Of a DNA stretch of 64,000 bases, positions 42,058-51,373 are shown in pieces. Each line of letters begins with the position of its first letter. Position 1 is the stretch's first letter. The DNA is from Parachlamydiales bacterium (GTDB lineage Bacteria; Chlamydiota; Chlamydiia; Chlamydiales; SM23-39): assembly GCA_019694475.1 (NCBI GenBank), contig JAIBBX010000002.1, positions 1 to 64,000 on the forward strand, written 5' to 3'. Position numbers and translations under genes: made by a program. The notes under the pieces are model-generated. The model saw nothing but the letters and a program-made list of their open reading frames with translations. It did no database searches and was not told the origin of the DNA.

Positions 42058-43173
42058 ATGGCTTCACCAACATTAGCACCATCAACACCTCCATTTCATC
42101 CTCGCTTTCATGAAGCATCGCCATTGAAGCATAAATTGATACGCTCTCCAGATACCACCGAAAAAAAAATCCGCAAAGCTGTTGGGGCAAATATTTGTCA
42201 ACTTCGGAGAGCAGGAGATGGCAATACTGGGATTACTTTAATTGGCAGCGCCTCTGCAGAAATAATCATTGGAGATTCAGAAATCCCACATGACATGCCG
42301 ATTGGTTTTGTTTTGAAGTGGGCCGAAGGGGCGGATAATGAGATGATTTGCACTCGGATCGCAAAACATTTTGGATTAGAGACGCCGGAAATGGTATTGA
42401 TCCATCCTACAAAAGTCGCTGAAGTGGCAAAGGCAACCAAAAAACTCGCCCCTAGATTTTCGAAGAAAAATAGTCATGACTTGATTCTAATGAATCAAAT
42501 CAAGGGCGCTAATTTTTCCTCATTTTGCAAAAGCGATGAGATTCTAAGTCTATCCAAAGAATCTTGGAATAAAATGATGCATTATTTTGGCAAGATTTCG
42601 GTATTTGATATTTTCATTGGAAACTATGATCGTTTCGTCCGCTTCAAATTGGATGATGAAGGCGTATTTGTTCTTGAAGAGAGTCCAGAAGCAAATGCTG
42701 GGAACATCATGCTTCAAGCGACACCGGAAAAAAGACGAACTCTTTCAAGAGTTGCTGTCATTGACACTTCATCTCTCGCTCCTCAAGCTTCCGAAGAAAA
42801 AATGGCCATGGAAGAAATTACCAAATTACCCAAAAGATCGCTTGCGCCAGGTTTGCATGAATTTTTCAAAACGATGATGGCAAGAGGACCTATGGCATTA
42901 AGCGCGCATGTTTCCACATCCATTACAAATGCTATGAGACGCGCAACACACGCTGATCCTGAAAGACAATCGGTTATCTTTGAAAGAATGCAACAAGCTC
43001 TCCCCAAATTATCCGTTGGAATTGTAGAAGGGTTTGCGCAGATTCAAGATCCCGCCTTTCTCGCGAAAGCGCAAGATGCTGCTGAAGGATCCAGACCGCT
43101 TTCGGAGCTAATCCGTCTCAATTCTCAGTATCTGAGAGAATCTGAGTCTGCTCGAGAATTTCCTCAACTCTAA
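42058..43173 (+). CDS. Protein-kinase-like fold protein, putative host-directed kinase
   Basis: 371 aa. The pattern is that of atypical kinases (actin-fragmin kinase / HipA / PI3-4-kinase-like): GFVLKWAEG (candidate ATP Lys87), a later ILMNQIKGANFSSF hinge, catalytic GNYDR (188-192) in a DIFIGNYDRF context, Asn216 in NAGNIML and the metal-binding Asp236 in AVIDTSSLA. The Pro/Ser-rich first 25 residues resemble a secretion leader. TATAAT at 42042-42047 is only 10 bases before the ATG and there is no SD. Its 3' end overlaps the F-box/LRR gene by 56 bases, converging. Substrate unknown; activity inferred. Confidence 0.7.
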   Translation: MASPTLAPSTPPFHPRFHEASPLKHKLIRSPDTTEKKIRKAVGANICQLRRAGDGNTGITLIGSASAEIIIGDSEIPHDMPIGFVLKWAEGADNEMICTRIAKHFGLETPEMVLIHPTKVAEVAKATKKLAPRFSKKNSHDLILMNQIKGANFSSFCKSDEILSLSKESWNKMMHYFGKISVFDIFIGNYDRFVRFKLDDEGVFVLEESPEANAGNIMLQATPEKRRTLSRVAVIDTSSLAPQASEEKMAMEEITKLPKRSLAPGLHEFFKTMMARGPMALSAHVSTSITNAMRRATHADPERQSVIFERMQQALPKLSVGIVEGFAQIQDPAFLAKAQDAAEGSRPLSELIRLNSQYLRESESAREFPQL

Positions 43174-44116
43174 GAACAACATTCCCCATTTCTTTAGAAA
43201 TTCGGACTGCGTAATCACTTCCAATATCGATAGAGTCGAATTTCCCTAAATAATTTTCATCCAAATGAATTGCGAGATTTTTTCCGCCTTTTTCAACCCA
43301 ATTCTGCACCCATTCAACGATCGCCTTGGGGGGAATCTCGTTATATGGGCCGGTCAATTTTAAAACCCGCAAACTTGGAATAACTGGAGGCATCGTTTCA
43401 AAAAAATTGAGGCTGATGTCGAGCTCTTCAACAGGCAAATAAGCGATTTCTTCTGGCAGTTCTTTCAGAAGATTATTCGAAAGGTTCAACCTTCTGAGTC
43501 CATTAAAATAGGCAATTTCTTTGGGGACAAAATTATAGACTTTTCCTGGGATTGCAAAAAAACTAGAGGCAACCGTATCGCGAACATTTACACTCATCAG
43601 TCGGATATTTTCAATTTGAGCCACTCTTTCAGCAGCTTCAGGGTGTTCTTCGAGCCATTTCTTCATCGCTTTGAATTTTTCCCTGCTGGTCTTTAGTGAT
43701 TTTACCTGAACAAGCAGGTCTTGGGCTTCGGGCATGGCTTGGAAAAAGGGCAAAAGCCCAATCGCTTTGCAAGCAAATCTAGCATCAGCAAGCTGAGATT
43801 GGCCATTTGCGCATAGCACGTTTCCAATCTTCTGGATCAACGCTTCGCCTCCCATGAGCCGTTTCGTTTTTCCTATCAAAGAATTAGCTCGCCTTTGGAT
43901 CTCTATTGCCTCTTGGCTTCCTTGAGAAGCCTTGTAGGCATCCATTACCTGGGAGTTATCTTTGCAGCCCTGCACATAGCATTCATAAACACGCTGACGC
44001 GATTTATCGCTAGTTGCGGCAAATTCTGATAAATCGTCTCCATCCAAAAAACCCAATATGATTTGATGGGTATCTGAAGGCGCTCTATTAAACGTTGTAA
44101 GTTGTTGAACTGACAT
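43118..44116 (-). CDS. F-box-like protein with leucine-rich repeats
   Basis: 332 aa from the ATG at 44116, preceded by GGGCGGAG. Residues about 13-45 ([20 protein letters not shown], then [13 protein letters not shown]) match the F-box: a helix ending in 'IL.FLD..DL' followed by a small-residue/Arg helix. Residues about 200-290 contain leucine-rich repeats ([50 protein letters not shown]). F-box/LRR proteins link substrates to eukaryotic SCF ubiquitin ligases; environmental chlamydiae are known to encode them. The start lies in the last codons of gnd (29-base overlap), so it may share that transcript. Confidence 0.75.
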   Translation of the reverse strand: MSVQQLTTFNRAPSDTHQIILGFLDGDDLSEFAATSDKSRQRVYECYVQGCKDNSQVMDAYKASQGSQEAIEIQRRANSLIGKTKRLMGGEALIQKIGNVLCANGQSQLADARFACKAIGLLPFFQAMPEAQDLLVQVKSLKTSREKFKAMKKWLEEHPEAAERVAQIENIRLMSVNVRDTVASSFFAIPGKVYNFVPKEIAYFNGLRRLNLSNNLLKELPEEIAYLPVEELDISLNFFETMPPVIPSLRVLKLTGPYNEIPPKAIVEWVQNWVEKGGKNLAIHLDENYLGKFDSIDIGSDYAVRISKEMGNVVLRVEEILEQTQILSDTEN

Positions 44117-45515
44117 CTCCGCCCTTCCCTGTCCAATTGGTATGGAAGAATTGTCCGCGCGGTTTATCAACCCGCTCGTAGGTATGCGCGCCAAAATAGT
44201 CTCTTTGCGCCTGGAGCAAATTGGCAGGCAGCTGCCCACTGCGATAGCCATCGAAGAAAGATAGCGCAGTGCTAAAACATGGGAGCGGCACGCCCATGAG
44301 CGCTCCTTCCGAGACTACTAGCCTCCATGCTGGGATGCATTTGGTAATCTCTCCAATGAAGAATGGATCGACAAGCAAGCTGGCAAGCTTTGGATTTTTG
44401 CCAAATGCTTCTTTAATTTTGCCTAAGAACTTGCTGCGGATGATGCATCCGCCTCTCCACATGAGAGCGATCGAGCCGAAATTGAGTTTCCACTTATTTT
44501 CCTCAGACGCAGCGCGCATCAGCATAAAACCTTGCGCGTAGCTAATGATCTTTGACGCATATAAAGCTTGGGCAATCTGGTCTGGATTTGCTTTGAAAGC
44601 GTGTTTCGGCGCTTCATAATGGTGGCTCGCCTCGATCCTTTCCTCTTTCAAGGCTGACAAACATCTTGCAAAAACGGCCTCGCCGATCAAAGTCAGAGGC
44701 ATGCCTCTGTCCAAAGCATCGATGCCGGTCCATTTACCAGTTCCTTTTTGACCTGCTACATCCAAGATCTTATCGAGAAGCAGCTTGCCGTCAGTATCTT
44801 TTTTCGTCAGGATCTCGGCCGTAATTTCGATTAAATAGCTATCAAGAGCGCCTTTATTCCAAGCGGCGAAAATGGGGGCTAAATCTTTTTGTCCGCCCTT
44901 TTTGAGAAGGTCATACGCTTCGCAGATGAGCTGCATGTCGCCATATTCGATTCCATTGTGGACCATTTTGACATAGTGGCCAGCGCCCCCTTCTCCTACC
45001 CAATCGCAGCAAGGTTCGCCATCATCGGATTTTGCAGCGATATCTTGAAAAATTTTCTTCACGTGAGGCCAAGCATCGGGGTTGCCTCCAGGCATAATCG
45101 ACGGACCATGCCTTGCGCCCTCTTCGCCTCCGGAAATACCGGTGCCAATAAATAGAAGTCCCTTGGCTTTCAAGGCTTCAAACCGTCGTTGCGAATCGGG
45201 GAAGTGGCTGTTGCCGCCGTCGATGATGATGTCGCCCTTTTCAAGCAAAGGAACTAATTGGTCGATAAATTCATCGACTGGATCTCCGGCCTTGACCATG
45301 AGCATGACTCTTCGGGGCCGCTTCAACTTGGCGACGAAATCTTTTAATTCGTGGGCGCCGACAATCTGTTTGCCTTTGGCGGGGCCTTTCAAGAATTCAT
45401 CCGTTTTAGATGCGGTGCGGTTAAAAACAGCGACGGCATAGCCGTGGTCAGCCATATTGAGGACCAAGTTTTGGCCCATGACTGCGAGTCCAATTAATCC
45501 AATGTCTGCTTGCAT
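44088..45515 (-). CDS. gnd: 6-phosphogluconate dehydrogenase, decarboxylating
   Basis: 475 aa. Produces ribulose 5-phosphate and [26 protein letters not shown] binds the cofactor (split at the Gly turn), [21 protein letters not shown] and [15 protein letters not shown] are catalytic segments, and the tail [10 protein letters not shown] is diagnostic. The ATG at 45515 gives the canonical MQADIGLIG start; the frame extends four codons more. Equivalent to CT063. Confidence 0.97.
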   Translation of the reverse strand: MQADIGLIGLAVMGQNLVLNMADHGYAVAVFNRTASKTDEFLKGPAKGKQIVGAHELKDFVAKLKRPRRVMLMVKAGDPVDEFIDQLVPLLEKGDIIIDGGNSHFPDSQRRFEALKAKGLLFIGTGISGGEEGARHGPSIMPGGNPDAWPHVKKIFQDIAAKSDDGEPCCDWVGEGGAGHYVKMVHNGIEYGDMQLICEAYDLLKKGGQKDLAPIFAAWNKGALDSYLIEITAEILTKKDTDGKLLLDKILDVAGQKGTGKWTGIDALDRGMPLTLIGEAVFARCLSALKEERIEASHHYEAPKHAFKANPDQIAQALYASKIISYAQGFMLMRAASEENKWKLNFGSIALMWRGGCIIRSKFLGKIKEAFGKNPKLASLLVDPFFIGEITKCIPAWRLVVSEGALMGVPLPCFSTALSFFDGYRSGQLPANLLQAQRDYFGAHTYERVDKPRGQFFHTNWTGKGGDVSSTTYNV

Positions 45516-45573
45516 GAAAAAAAGCATAGCATCCTTGAGAGTAACAGTACAAGTCTTTATACTACTCCGCTTT

Positions 45574-45646
45574 GTCCTTGTAGCTCAGTGGATAGAGCGG
45601 TCGCCTCCTAAGCGACAGGTCGCGGGTTCGACTCCCGCCTTGGACG
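45574..45646 (+). tRNA. tRNA-Arg (anticodon CCT)
   Basis: 73 nt. The D-arm GCTC/GAGC, anticodon stem GTCGC/GCGAC with loop CTCCTAA (anticodon CCT) and T-arm GCGGG/CCCGC with TTCGACT are all well formed. CCA is not encoded. The acceptor stem GTCCTTG/CTTGGAC has two adjacent T-T mismatches (pairs 5-68 and 6-67), which is odd; see findings. Confidence 0.92.
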
Positions 45647-45914
45647 AATTGAAAATGAGTCCAAGAGAGAGCAAACTGCTTTGCTCTCGTGCGGGATCGA
45701 AATGAAGCGCCTTGCAAGGCGCGAATCGGCCCCGAAGGACGAGTCTCTCGCTCTGAGGGGGACTCTAAGCCTTGGACGAATTGAAAATGAGTCCAAGAGA
45801 GAGCAAACTGCTTTGCTCCCCTTGCGGGATCGAAATGAAGCGCCTTGCAAGGCGCGCCCGGGGTCCCCAAAAATGCATCATTTTTGGGGTGGGAATCGGC
45901 CCCGAAGGACAAGC
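45637..45914. repeat. Tandem duplication starting in the tRNA 3' end
   Basis: The sequence from GCCTTGGACGAATT at 45637 recurs from 45769 (offset 132). The first 48 bases are identical; the copies share the segments around AGCGCCTTGCAAGGCGCG and GAATCGGCCCCGAAGGAC. The second copy has an extra block with a perfect hairpin CCCCAAAAATG/CATTTTTGGGG (about 45863-45887). No gene is seen in the 280 bases between the tRNA and the HIT gene. Confidence 0.8.
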
Positions 45915-45927
45915 CCATAGGTGAACA

Positions 45928-46368
45928 GTGACTGCTTTTATTAACGACCCCACCATCCCTAAACGCAAAATTGCGGAAAATGAACGGGCTTTTGCCTTCC
46001 TAGGGCAAATGCCAATTGTTCCTGGTCATACTCTCATTTGTCCAAAGCGCGTTGTAGCTAGGAGCGAAGAGTTGACCCTCGAAGAATGGCGAGACATTTT
46101 AAAACTGAAGGAATTGATTTGCATTGCCATGAAAACCTCTTTGGGCGCAGAGGGATTTAATTTTGCCTGGAATGAGGGAGAAATGGCCGGGCAAAGCGTC
46201 CCCCATTTCCATCTTCATGTCTTGCCCAGAAAGGCTGGAGACGGAGGAATCACTCAGTACGAACCCCGCTCTTTCCTCTATCGTCCGGGAATCAGAGATA
46301 TATCTCCCCATGAGGAATTGGCAGATTTAGCTGATCTTTTGCGAAAACATATAGCTCAGACTATCTAG
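45928..46368 (+). CDS. HIT-family nucleotide hydrolase/transferase
   Basis: 146 aa from a GTG. The histidine triad is QSVPHFHLHVLPRK (His-x-His-x-His), and GHTLICPKR is the upstream nucleotide-binding strand. HIT proteins act on adenylated or other nucleotide conjugates. The start lies 14 bases after the duplicated tRNA-flanking region, and the GTG has only AGGTG nearby, so the duplication may have changed its control. The stop overlaps the convergent amiA end by 8 bases. Confidence 0.92.
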   Translation: MTAFINDPTIPKRKIAENERAFAFLGQMPIVPGHTLICPKRVVARSEELTLEEWRDILKLKELICIAMKTSLGAEGFNFAWNEGEMAGQSVPHFHLHVLPRKAGDGGITQYEPRSFLYRPGIRDISPHEELADLADLLRKHIAQTI

Positions 46369-47014
46369 CTTTGCGCCAACGGGCTTTGAAATAGCCATCA
46401 ATGCCGTCGGCAATCCCCTGCGCGATTTTTTCTTGATAATCGCGCGATTTGAGAAGAGCGCGCTCTTTTGGATTTGAAATGAATCCGCCCTCAACAAGAA
46501 CTGCAGGCATGCTCGTTTCTCGTATGACGTAGAAATTGCCCTTTTTCACCCCGCGCGAATTCGCATCTGTTTTTCGGATGAGCCGAGATAAAATTGAATC
46601 GGCCAATTTTTTCGAAGCATTTGCACGGTTTTTGTTCTCCTTGGAGTCAAAGAAGAAAACTTCGATCCCCTTCGCTTCAGGACTGCGCGAAGAATTGTAG
46701 TGAACGCTGACAAAAATATTCCCTTGCGCCTGTTTCGCTATTTCTACACGACGGGGTAGAGAAATAAAATTGTCGGTAGATCGAGTCATGACTACATGAT
46801 AGCCAAGCTGCTCTAGGTATTGCTTTACAAGCCGAGCAGTGAGAAGCGTGATTCTTTTTTCTTCGCAGTATGGATTGCCTGCTTTTGCCCCGCGATCTGT
46901 ACCTCCATGACCAACATCGATGACTACAGTCGGCGCATCGGCTGTATTGATTAAACTGCCTGCAGGAGTTGCCGACATCAGAAGAAAGCTGAAGAGCAAA
47001 AGAATGATTTGCAT
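46361..47014 (-). CDS. amiA: N-acetylmuramoyl-L-alanine amidase
   Basis: 217 aa Amidase_3 enzyme that cuts the peptide from peptidoglycan glycan. A signal peptide (IILLLFSFLLMSATPAGS) leads to the zinc site: DVGHGGTDRGA (His), YCEEKRITL (Glu), SVHYNSS (His), and catalytic Glu in VEGGFISN. Corresponds to chlamydial CT268, which keeps pathogen peptidoglycan low and short-lived. It precedes murE order as in Chlamydia but for the inserted gene at 47101-47997. Confidence 0.94.
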   Translation of the reverse strand: MQIILLLFSFLLMSATPAGSLINTADAPTVVIDVGHGGTDRGAKAGNPYCEEKRITLLTARLVKQYLEQLGYHVVMTRSTDNFISLPRRVEIAKQAQGNIFVSVHYNSSRSPEAKGIEVFFFDSKENKNRANASKKLADSILSRLIRKTDANSRGVKKGNFYVIRETSMPAVLVEGGFISNPKERALLKSRDYQEKIAQGIADGIDGYFKARWRKAR

Positions 47015-47100
47015 TCCCTTAACATCTCATAAATCGGATAAAATTGGTATCTTTTGAAGAACTTTCCCCCTAAAAATAAGGGGGAGATTCTCCGCTACGT

Positions 47101-47997
47101 TCAACCTTTCTTGTGGAAAAATATCGCCCGCTCTTCTACGGCAAAAAGCGCATGTTCATGAGAGTACGGATTGGCAATCCCAATTTTCGAATGAACCAAA
47201 TCTTCGCCCATGTAAACGCCTACGTGGGTTGCCTTATTATTTCTATCCAAATACACAACTAAGTCGCCAGCATTCGGCTGTCTTACTGGCTCATATCCCC
47301 ACTGATTCAGCCTTTGGAAAATTTGATGCATAGCGCTGTCATCGCGCACCGTCTTGAAAACAAGATTTGCCGCCTGAATTACTTTCGCCTTTAAGAGCGC
47401 AAAACTAAGGCAATTAATTGTTGCAGGATCTGCTGTTACATCCCTTTCTGCCAATCCCCAGGCAGCTAAATCTTCACCTGCAAAACTGACAGGTGCTTCG
47501 CTTTGCTTCATTTTTAATTTGGAATAGAGAAAATTATTTGCTTCAGCCACCGTCTCTTTTTTCCAATTTTCTATGTCATTTTTATCATAGGAAAAAATAT
47601 AATCTTTGGAGAAATACTCAGTAGCCCATTTCTTCGCTATAGCAACAACCATAGCAACGTTTTGCTGACTCAAACCTGTAATCGCAGTCACTTCAGTCAT
47701 TTTTTCTTTATCCACTTTTCCTTCCGTCGGAACATCTTTCCACTCATTGATGGCGCGATGAATGAGAGGCGTTCTTATTGCAAACCCAAAGCCTCTTTGA
47801 CTCGGTCTAGTTGATTTGATTTTTTGAAGGGCTGTATCTCCAATGCGCGTCAAAACGTCAGATAAAATTGACCCATATACTTGAAACATCGCCGACCCCC
47901 CGCTTTTTTGCGGAGAACAAACGGGGTATTCACGCTTGCCGATTTGTACCGTGCCTAAATGATGATCTGCAAATCTAGATGCTTGAACTGCTGACAT
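47101..47997 (-). CDS. Putative papain-like (NlpC/P60-like) cysteine peptidase-fold protein
   Basis: 298 aa, no signal peptide. The C-terminal 100 residues show the NlpC/P60 order: a Cys in TINCLSFALLKAK, then GDLVVYLDRNNK, then THVGVYMGEDLVHSKIG with a candidate His in THVGVY and a second His in VHSK. The N-terminal 190 residues are helical and unrecognised, including FGFAIRTPLIHRAINEWKD. It separates amiA and murE, adjacent genes in Chlamydia. It could be a cell-wall enzyme, but the missing signal peptide and long N-terminal part suit a secreted host-directed protein equally well. Confidence 0.6.
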   Translation of the reverse strand: MSAVQASRFADHHLGTVQIGKREYPVCSPQKSGGSAMFQVYGSILSDVLTRIGDTALQKIKSTRPSQRGFGFAIRTPLIHRAINEWKDVPTEGKVDKEKMTEVTAITGLSQQNVAMVVAIAKKWATEYFSKDYIFSYDKNDIENWKKETVAEANNFLYSKLKMKQSEAPVSFAGEDLAAWGLAERDVTADPATINCLSFALLKAKVIQAANLVFKTVRDDSAMHQIFQRLNQWGYEPVRQPNAGDLVVYLDRNNKATHVGVYMGEDLVHSKIGIANPYSHEHALFAVEERAIFFHKKG

Positions 47998-48045
47998 ATA
48001 TTCCTCAAAATTATTAAGCGAAAGACTATATGCCTGAAAATTAAA

Positions 48046-49422
48046 TTAAATCAAGGAAAGAACGATTTCAGCATCATCGAAAGGAATTGTTTGTTCTGCA
48101 AAAATCTGGACACGCTCATGCCCTTTGCCCGCGATCAGAACAAGATCGTCTTTCTCTGCCATTCGGATGGCCATTTCGATCGCCCGCTTTCGATCCAGCT
48201 CAACAATCGGAGTCTTTGTAAATCCAGACATGATTTGTTTAGCGATTTCCTGAGGATCTTCTTTTCTCGGATTGTCATTCGTGATGATGGTCAGATCTGC
48301 AAATGCATCAGCCGCCTTGGCCATGCCGGTTCTACGCTGCGGATCCCGGTTTCCTCCGCAGCCAAAGACGACGATCACTTTTCCCTTAGAGATTTCTTTC
48401 AAGGTCCGAAGAACATTCTCCAGAGCTTCTCCGGTGTGGGCAAAGTCGATGAAGACATTTCCAATCCGCTGCAGCCGCGCAGGCACTGATCCAAATGTTG
48501 CAAGCGCTGCGGCAATCGCAGGCAATTGGACGCCTCGGTCTAAGCCTACTGCAATAGCAGCCAAGGCATTATACACATTGAATTTTCCGATCAGCGGAAT
48601 GCAAAAGGGAACGCCATTTACTTTAAATTGCGTGCGGTCAGGACTCAGAACAATTTCTTCGGCTCGGATATCCCCTTTTTCGATGCCGAAGGTCAATCCT
48701 TTCCCCATGAACTCTGACCATGGACTATCGGCATTGAAAATCCCTTTTTCGGCCTTTTCAAAAAGCTTTCTCTTGGCTGCTGCATATTCTTCCATTGTGG
48801 AATGATAATCCAAATGATCAGGATAAAGGTTGGTGAAAATGCCAAGATCAAATTGGATTTCTTCAACTCTCGCTTGCGCAAGGCCATGCGACGAAACCTC
48901 TAATACGGCTCCCTTGCACCCTTTTTGAACCATTTCTCGAAGCCATTTTTGGTTTGAAATCACATCGTGCGTGGTAAGGGTCGAAGAAAAACGGCTCTCT
49001 CCGATCACTGTCTCCACGGTGCCGATGAGCCCTGAGGAGACTCCGATTTGATCGAGCAAGTGTTTGATCAAGTAAGTCGTTGTTGTTTTCCCTTTCGTGC
49101 CGGTCACGCCCACAATATAGAGATCTTCCGATGGCTCGCCGTAATATCGAGCGGCCAACTTCGCCTCGATCGATTGGGGGGAAGGATGGATGATTTGAGT
49201 CACTTTCAAGAAAGGATCGAAAATGTCGGTTACAATGGCAACCGCACCTGCGCTGAGGGCTTGAGGAATGAACTGCGATCCATCATAGGTCTCTCCTCTC
49301 TTCGCGATAAAGAGATTGCCCGGGCCTACAGTCCTTGAATCAGAGGAAATGCCAGTGACTTCAACGTCCTTGCCGCCTTTAACCTCTAAATCTAAACCTC
49401 GAATCAAATTTTTAAATTTCAT
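48046..49422 (-). CDS. murE: UDP-MurNAc-L-Ala-D-Glu:diaminopimelate ligase
   Basis: 458 aa. Adds meso-diaminopimelate to the peptidoglycan precursor. GVTGTKGKTTTTYL is the ATP loop, EVSSHGLAQARV and FTNLYPDHLDYH are Mur signatures, and the diaminopimelate-specific DNPRKEDP motif is present. The start at 49422 overlaps the ftsI stop as ATGA; a further ATG three codons upstream is less likely. Equals CT269. Confidence 0.97.
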   Translation of the reverse strand: MKFKNLIRGLDLEVKGGKDVEVTGISSDSRTVGPGNLFIAKRGETYDGSQFIPQALSAGAVAIVTDIFDPFLKVTQIIHPSPQSIEAKLAARYYGEPSEDLYIVGVTGTKGKTTTTYLIKHLLDQIGVSSGLIGTVETVIGESRFSSTLTTHDVISNQKWLREMVQKGCKGAVLEVSSHGLAQARVEEIQFDLGIFTNLYPDHLDYHSTMEEYAAAKRKLFEKAEKGIFNADSPWSEFMGKGLTFGIEKGDIRAEEIVLSPDRTQFKVNGVPFCIPLIGKFNVYNALAAIAVGLDRGVQLPAIAAALATFGSVPARLQRIGNVFIDFAHTGEALENVLRTLKEISKGKVIVVFGCGGNRDPQRRTGMAKAADAFADLTIITNDNPRKEDPQEIAKQIMSGFTKTPIVELDRKRAIEMAIRMAEKDDLVLIAGKGHERVQIFAEQTIPFDDAEIVLSLI

Positions 49423-51371
49423 CGATTCCATTTATCATAGAGCTGCTTCAGCGCTTCTACTTCTGCAGCCCAATCGGCCCGCTTTGGATCGCGGCGAGGA
49501 TCTCCAGCAGGAAATCCATAAGGATCATCAGGGGTCTCCCCTAAATATTGCAAGGCTTTTGTGGCGATTTCACGAAAGACGGGCGCGGAGGCGATCCCAC
49601 CCATTTGCTGTTTGCCAACGCCCGGAATGACTTTTCTCTCAGGATCATCAATCGTCACGATGAGGACAAACCGGGGGTGATGCGCTGGGGCAAATCCGAT
49701 GAATGAAGAGACATTGTGCTCTTTGGAATAGGTTCCATCGACGATTTTTTCGGCAGTTCCCGATTTGCCAGCTTCAGTGTAGCCGGGAATATCGGCTCTC
49801 TTAGCTGTACCGCCCTCTTTCGTCACAAATTTCAGCGACCTCACAACTTGCCGCGTAATGGCAGGGCTAAGAACCTGCTTATTCGCTCGATAACCCGTAT
49901 TGTCGATGATGATTTGACCATTTTTCTCGATTTTCTGGATGAGATGCGGCTGCACATCAAGCCCGCCGTTGGCAAGAATCGCATAAGCGCGCACAAGCTG
50001 CATGCTTGTACACAAAATATTGTGGCCAAGAGCGAGAGAATAGGGCGTTGGGAGCGACCACTCTAGTTTGCCATTCGGGTGCAGCTTGCCGGGCGTCGGC
50101 AACAGCCCGATGCTCTCTGCTGGAAGCTCAACGCCTGTTTTCTTTCCAAAACCAAACGTTTCAAAAAGGGTTTTGCGGTACCACTCGTCGCCCATCGCTT
50201 CAACAAGACGGTGGATCAGCCTTGCCATATAGATATTGGACGATTTTTGCATCCCAAGATCTAGGTTCAAGAAAGGATAAGTTCTAGTGACCTCTTTAAT
50301 CGGAGTTGAACGGCCCGGAAACCAACCGTTGCTGCATGGGATTTTTTCTTCGGGAGTGAAAATCGGCCCCTTTCCCCTTTTTGCCAGCTCTTCATTGGCT
50401 TTCAGACTGACAGCGATTGTGATGGCTTTAAAAATTGATCCCGGTTCAAAGCAATCGGTCACCGCTTTGACTTTGGTGTAATCGGTGAGTTTTGGATCAT
50501 TGTAATATTCTGTGTAGCGCGATGGATCGAAAGAGGGCGTTTGCGCAAGAGCAAGGATTTCCCCTGTATATGGGTCCATCATCACAGCCCAGCCGCCAAG
50601 GCCGTTCACCGCTTTCACACCTTTTTCAAGCTCTGATTCGGTGACTGCTTGCAAGTAATGATTGATCGTCAGATAGACATCGGCCCCGTTTTCGGGCATC
50701 GATAAGATTTTACCTGTATCGAGCGGATGGCTAGGAGACCGGACAATCAGCCTTTTCCCCTCTTTTCCCTTTAGATAGGAATTGAGGAGCATCTCAAGCC
50801 CGCCTGTGGGGCTTACCTGGTCTTCTTGCACGGTATGCAAAACAGTGCCAAGCATCGAACCAAAGGGATAGGAACGCTTGTATTCAGAAGTAAAATAAAT
50901 TGCGTTGCGCACGATCTTTTCTCGGCGGGAAAATTCACCCCACCAAGCTTCAATCTCAGCCCTTTTTTCCCGCGTCAGCCAGCTTGCAATTTTGCGGCTG
51001 CGGCTTTTCTTGTAAAATTCCTCTTCCCCTTTTTTTACATCGGGGAGCAAAGCAAAAAGCTCTCTTGCCATCTTCGACTTTACAGCTTCTGGAATGGAAT
51101 CGGGATCGATGAAGAGATGGAATTTCAGTACGTCGACGACAAAGGCTTGTTTTTCCCCAGGATGCCCTTTCTTCACCGAAGTGTTGGAGTAAAATGTGCC
51201 GCGCATGCACGGTTCTGTGATCACATGCTGGTGCTGAGCCAAAGCTGCAGCTGCCCACTTGTCTCCTTCAATGATTTGGATCCGATAAAAACGTATGATT
51301 AAGAGACAGAATAAGATAGAAAGGAATACAGCGACAATGCAGAGCCGCTTGCGAAGGTTCGAATCTACCAT
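49419..51371 (-). CDS. ftsI: Penicillin-binding protein 3 / FtsI transpeptidase
   Basis: 650 aa septal transpeptidase. One N-terminal membrane helix (LCIVAVFLSILFCLLIIRF), a PBP dimerisation region, then the catalytic motifs EPGSIFK (SxxK), KSSNIYMA (SxN) and GKSGTAEK (KTG-like, here KSGT). Chlamydial division uses septum-limited peptidoglycan synthesis led by this class of enzyme. Equals CT270. Confidence 0.96.
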   Translation of the reverse strand: MVDSNLRKRLCIVAVFLSILFCLLIIRFYRIQIIEGDKWAAAALAQHQHVITEPCMRGTFYSNTSVKKGHPGEKQAFVVDVLKFHLFIDPDSIPEAVKSKMARELFALLPDVKKGEEEFYKKSRSRKIASWLTREKRAEIEAWWGEFSRREKIVRNAIYFTSEYKRSYPFGSMLGTVLHTVQEDQVSPTGGLEMLLNSYLKGKEGKRLIVRSPSHPLDTGKILSMPENGADVYLTINHYLQAVTESELEKGVKAVNGLGGWAVMMDPYTGEILALAQTPSFDPSRYTEYYNDPKLTDYTKVKAVTDCFEPGSIFKAITIAVSLKANEELAKRGKGPIFTPEEKIPCSNGWFPGRSTPIKEVTRTYPFLNLDLGMQKSSNIYMARLIHRLVEAMGDEWYRKTLFETFGFGKKTGVELPAESIGLLPTPGKLHPNGKLEWSLPTPYSLALGHNILCTSMQLVRAYAILANGGLDVQPHLIQKIEKNGQIIIDNTGYRANKQVLSPAITRQVVRSLKFVTKEGGTAKRADIPGYTEAGKSGTAEKIVDGTYSKEHNVSSFIGFAPAHHPRFVLIVTIDDPERKVIPGVGKQQMGGIASAPVFREIATKALQYLGETPDDPYGFPAGDPRRDPKRADWAAEVEALKQLYDKWNR

Positions 51372-51373
51372 TT

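Noticed and set aside
45637..45914. CRISPR array
   Set aside because: Only two units of about 130 bases with internal differences and no spacer pattern; no cas genes in the window.
45562..45918. Minus-strand frames across the tRNA and tandem repeat
   Set aside because: Their repetitive translation is produced by the tandem duplication and the antisense of the tRNA; no SD or family resemblance.
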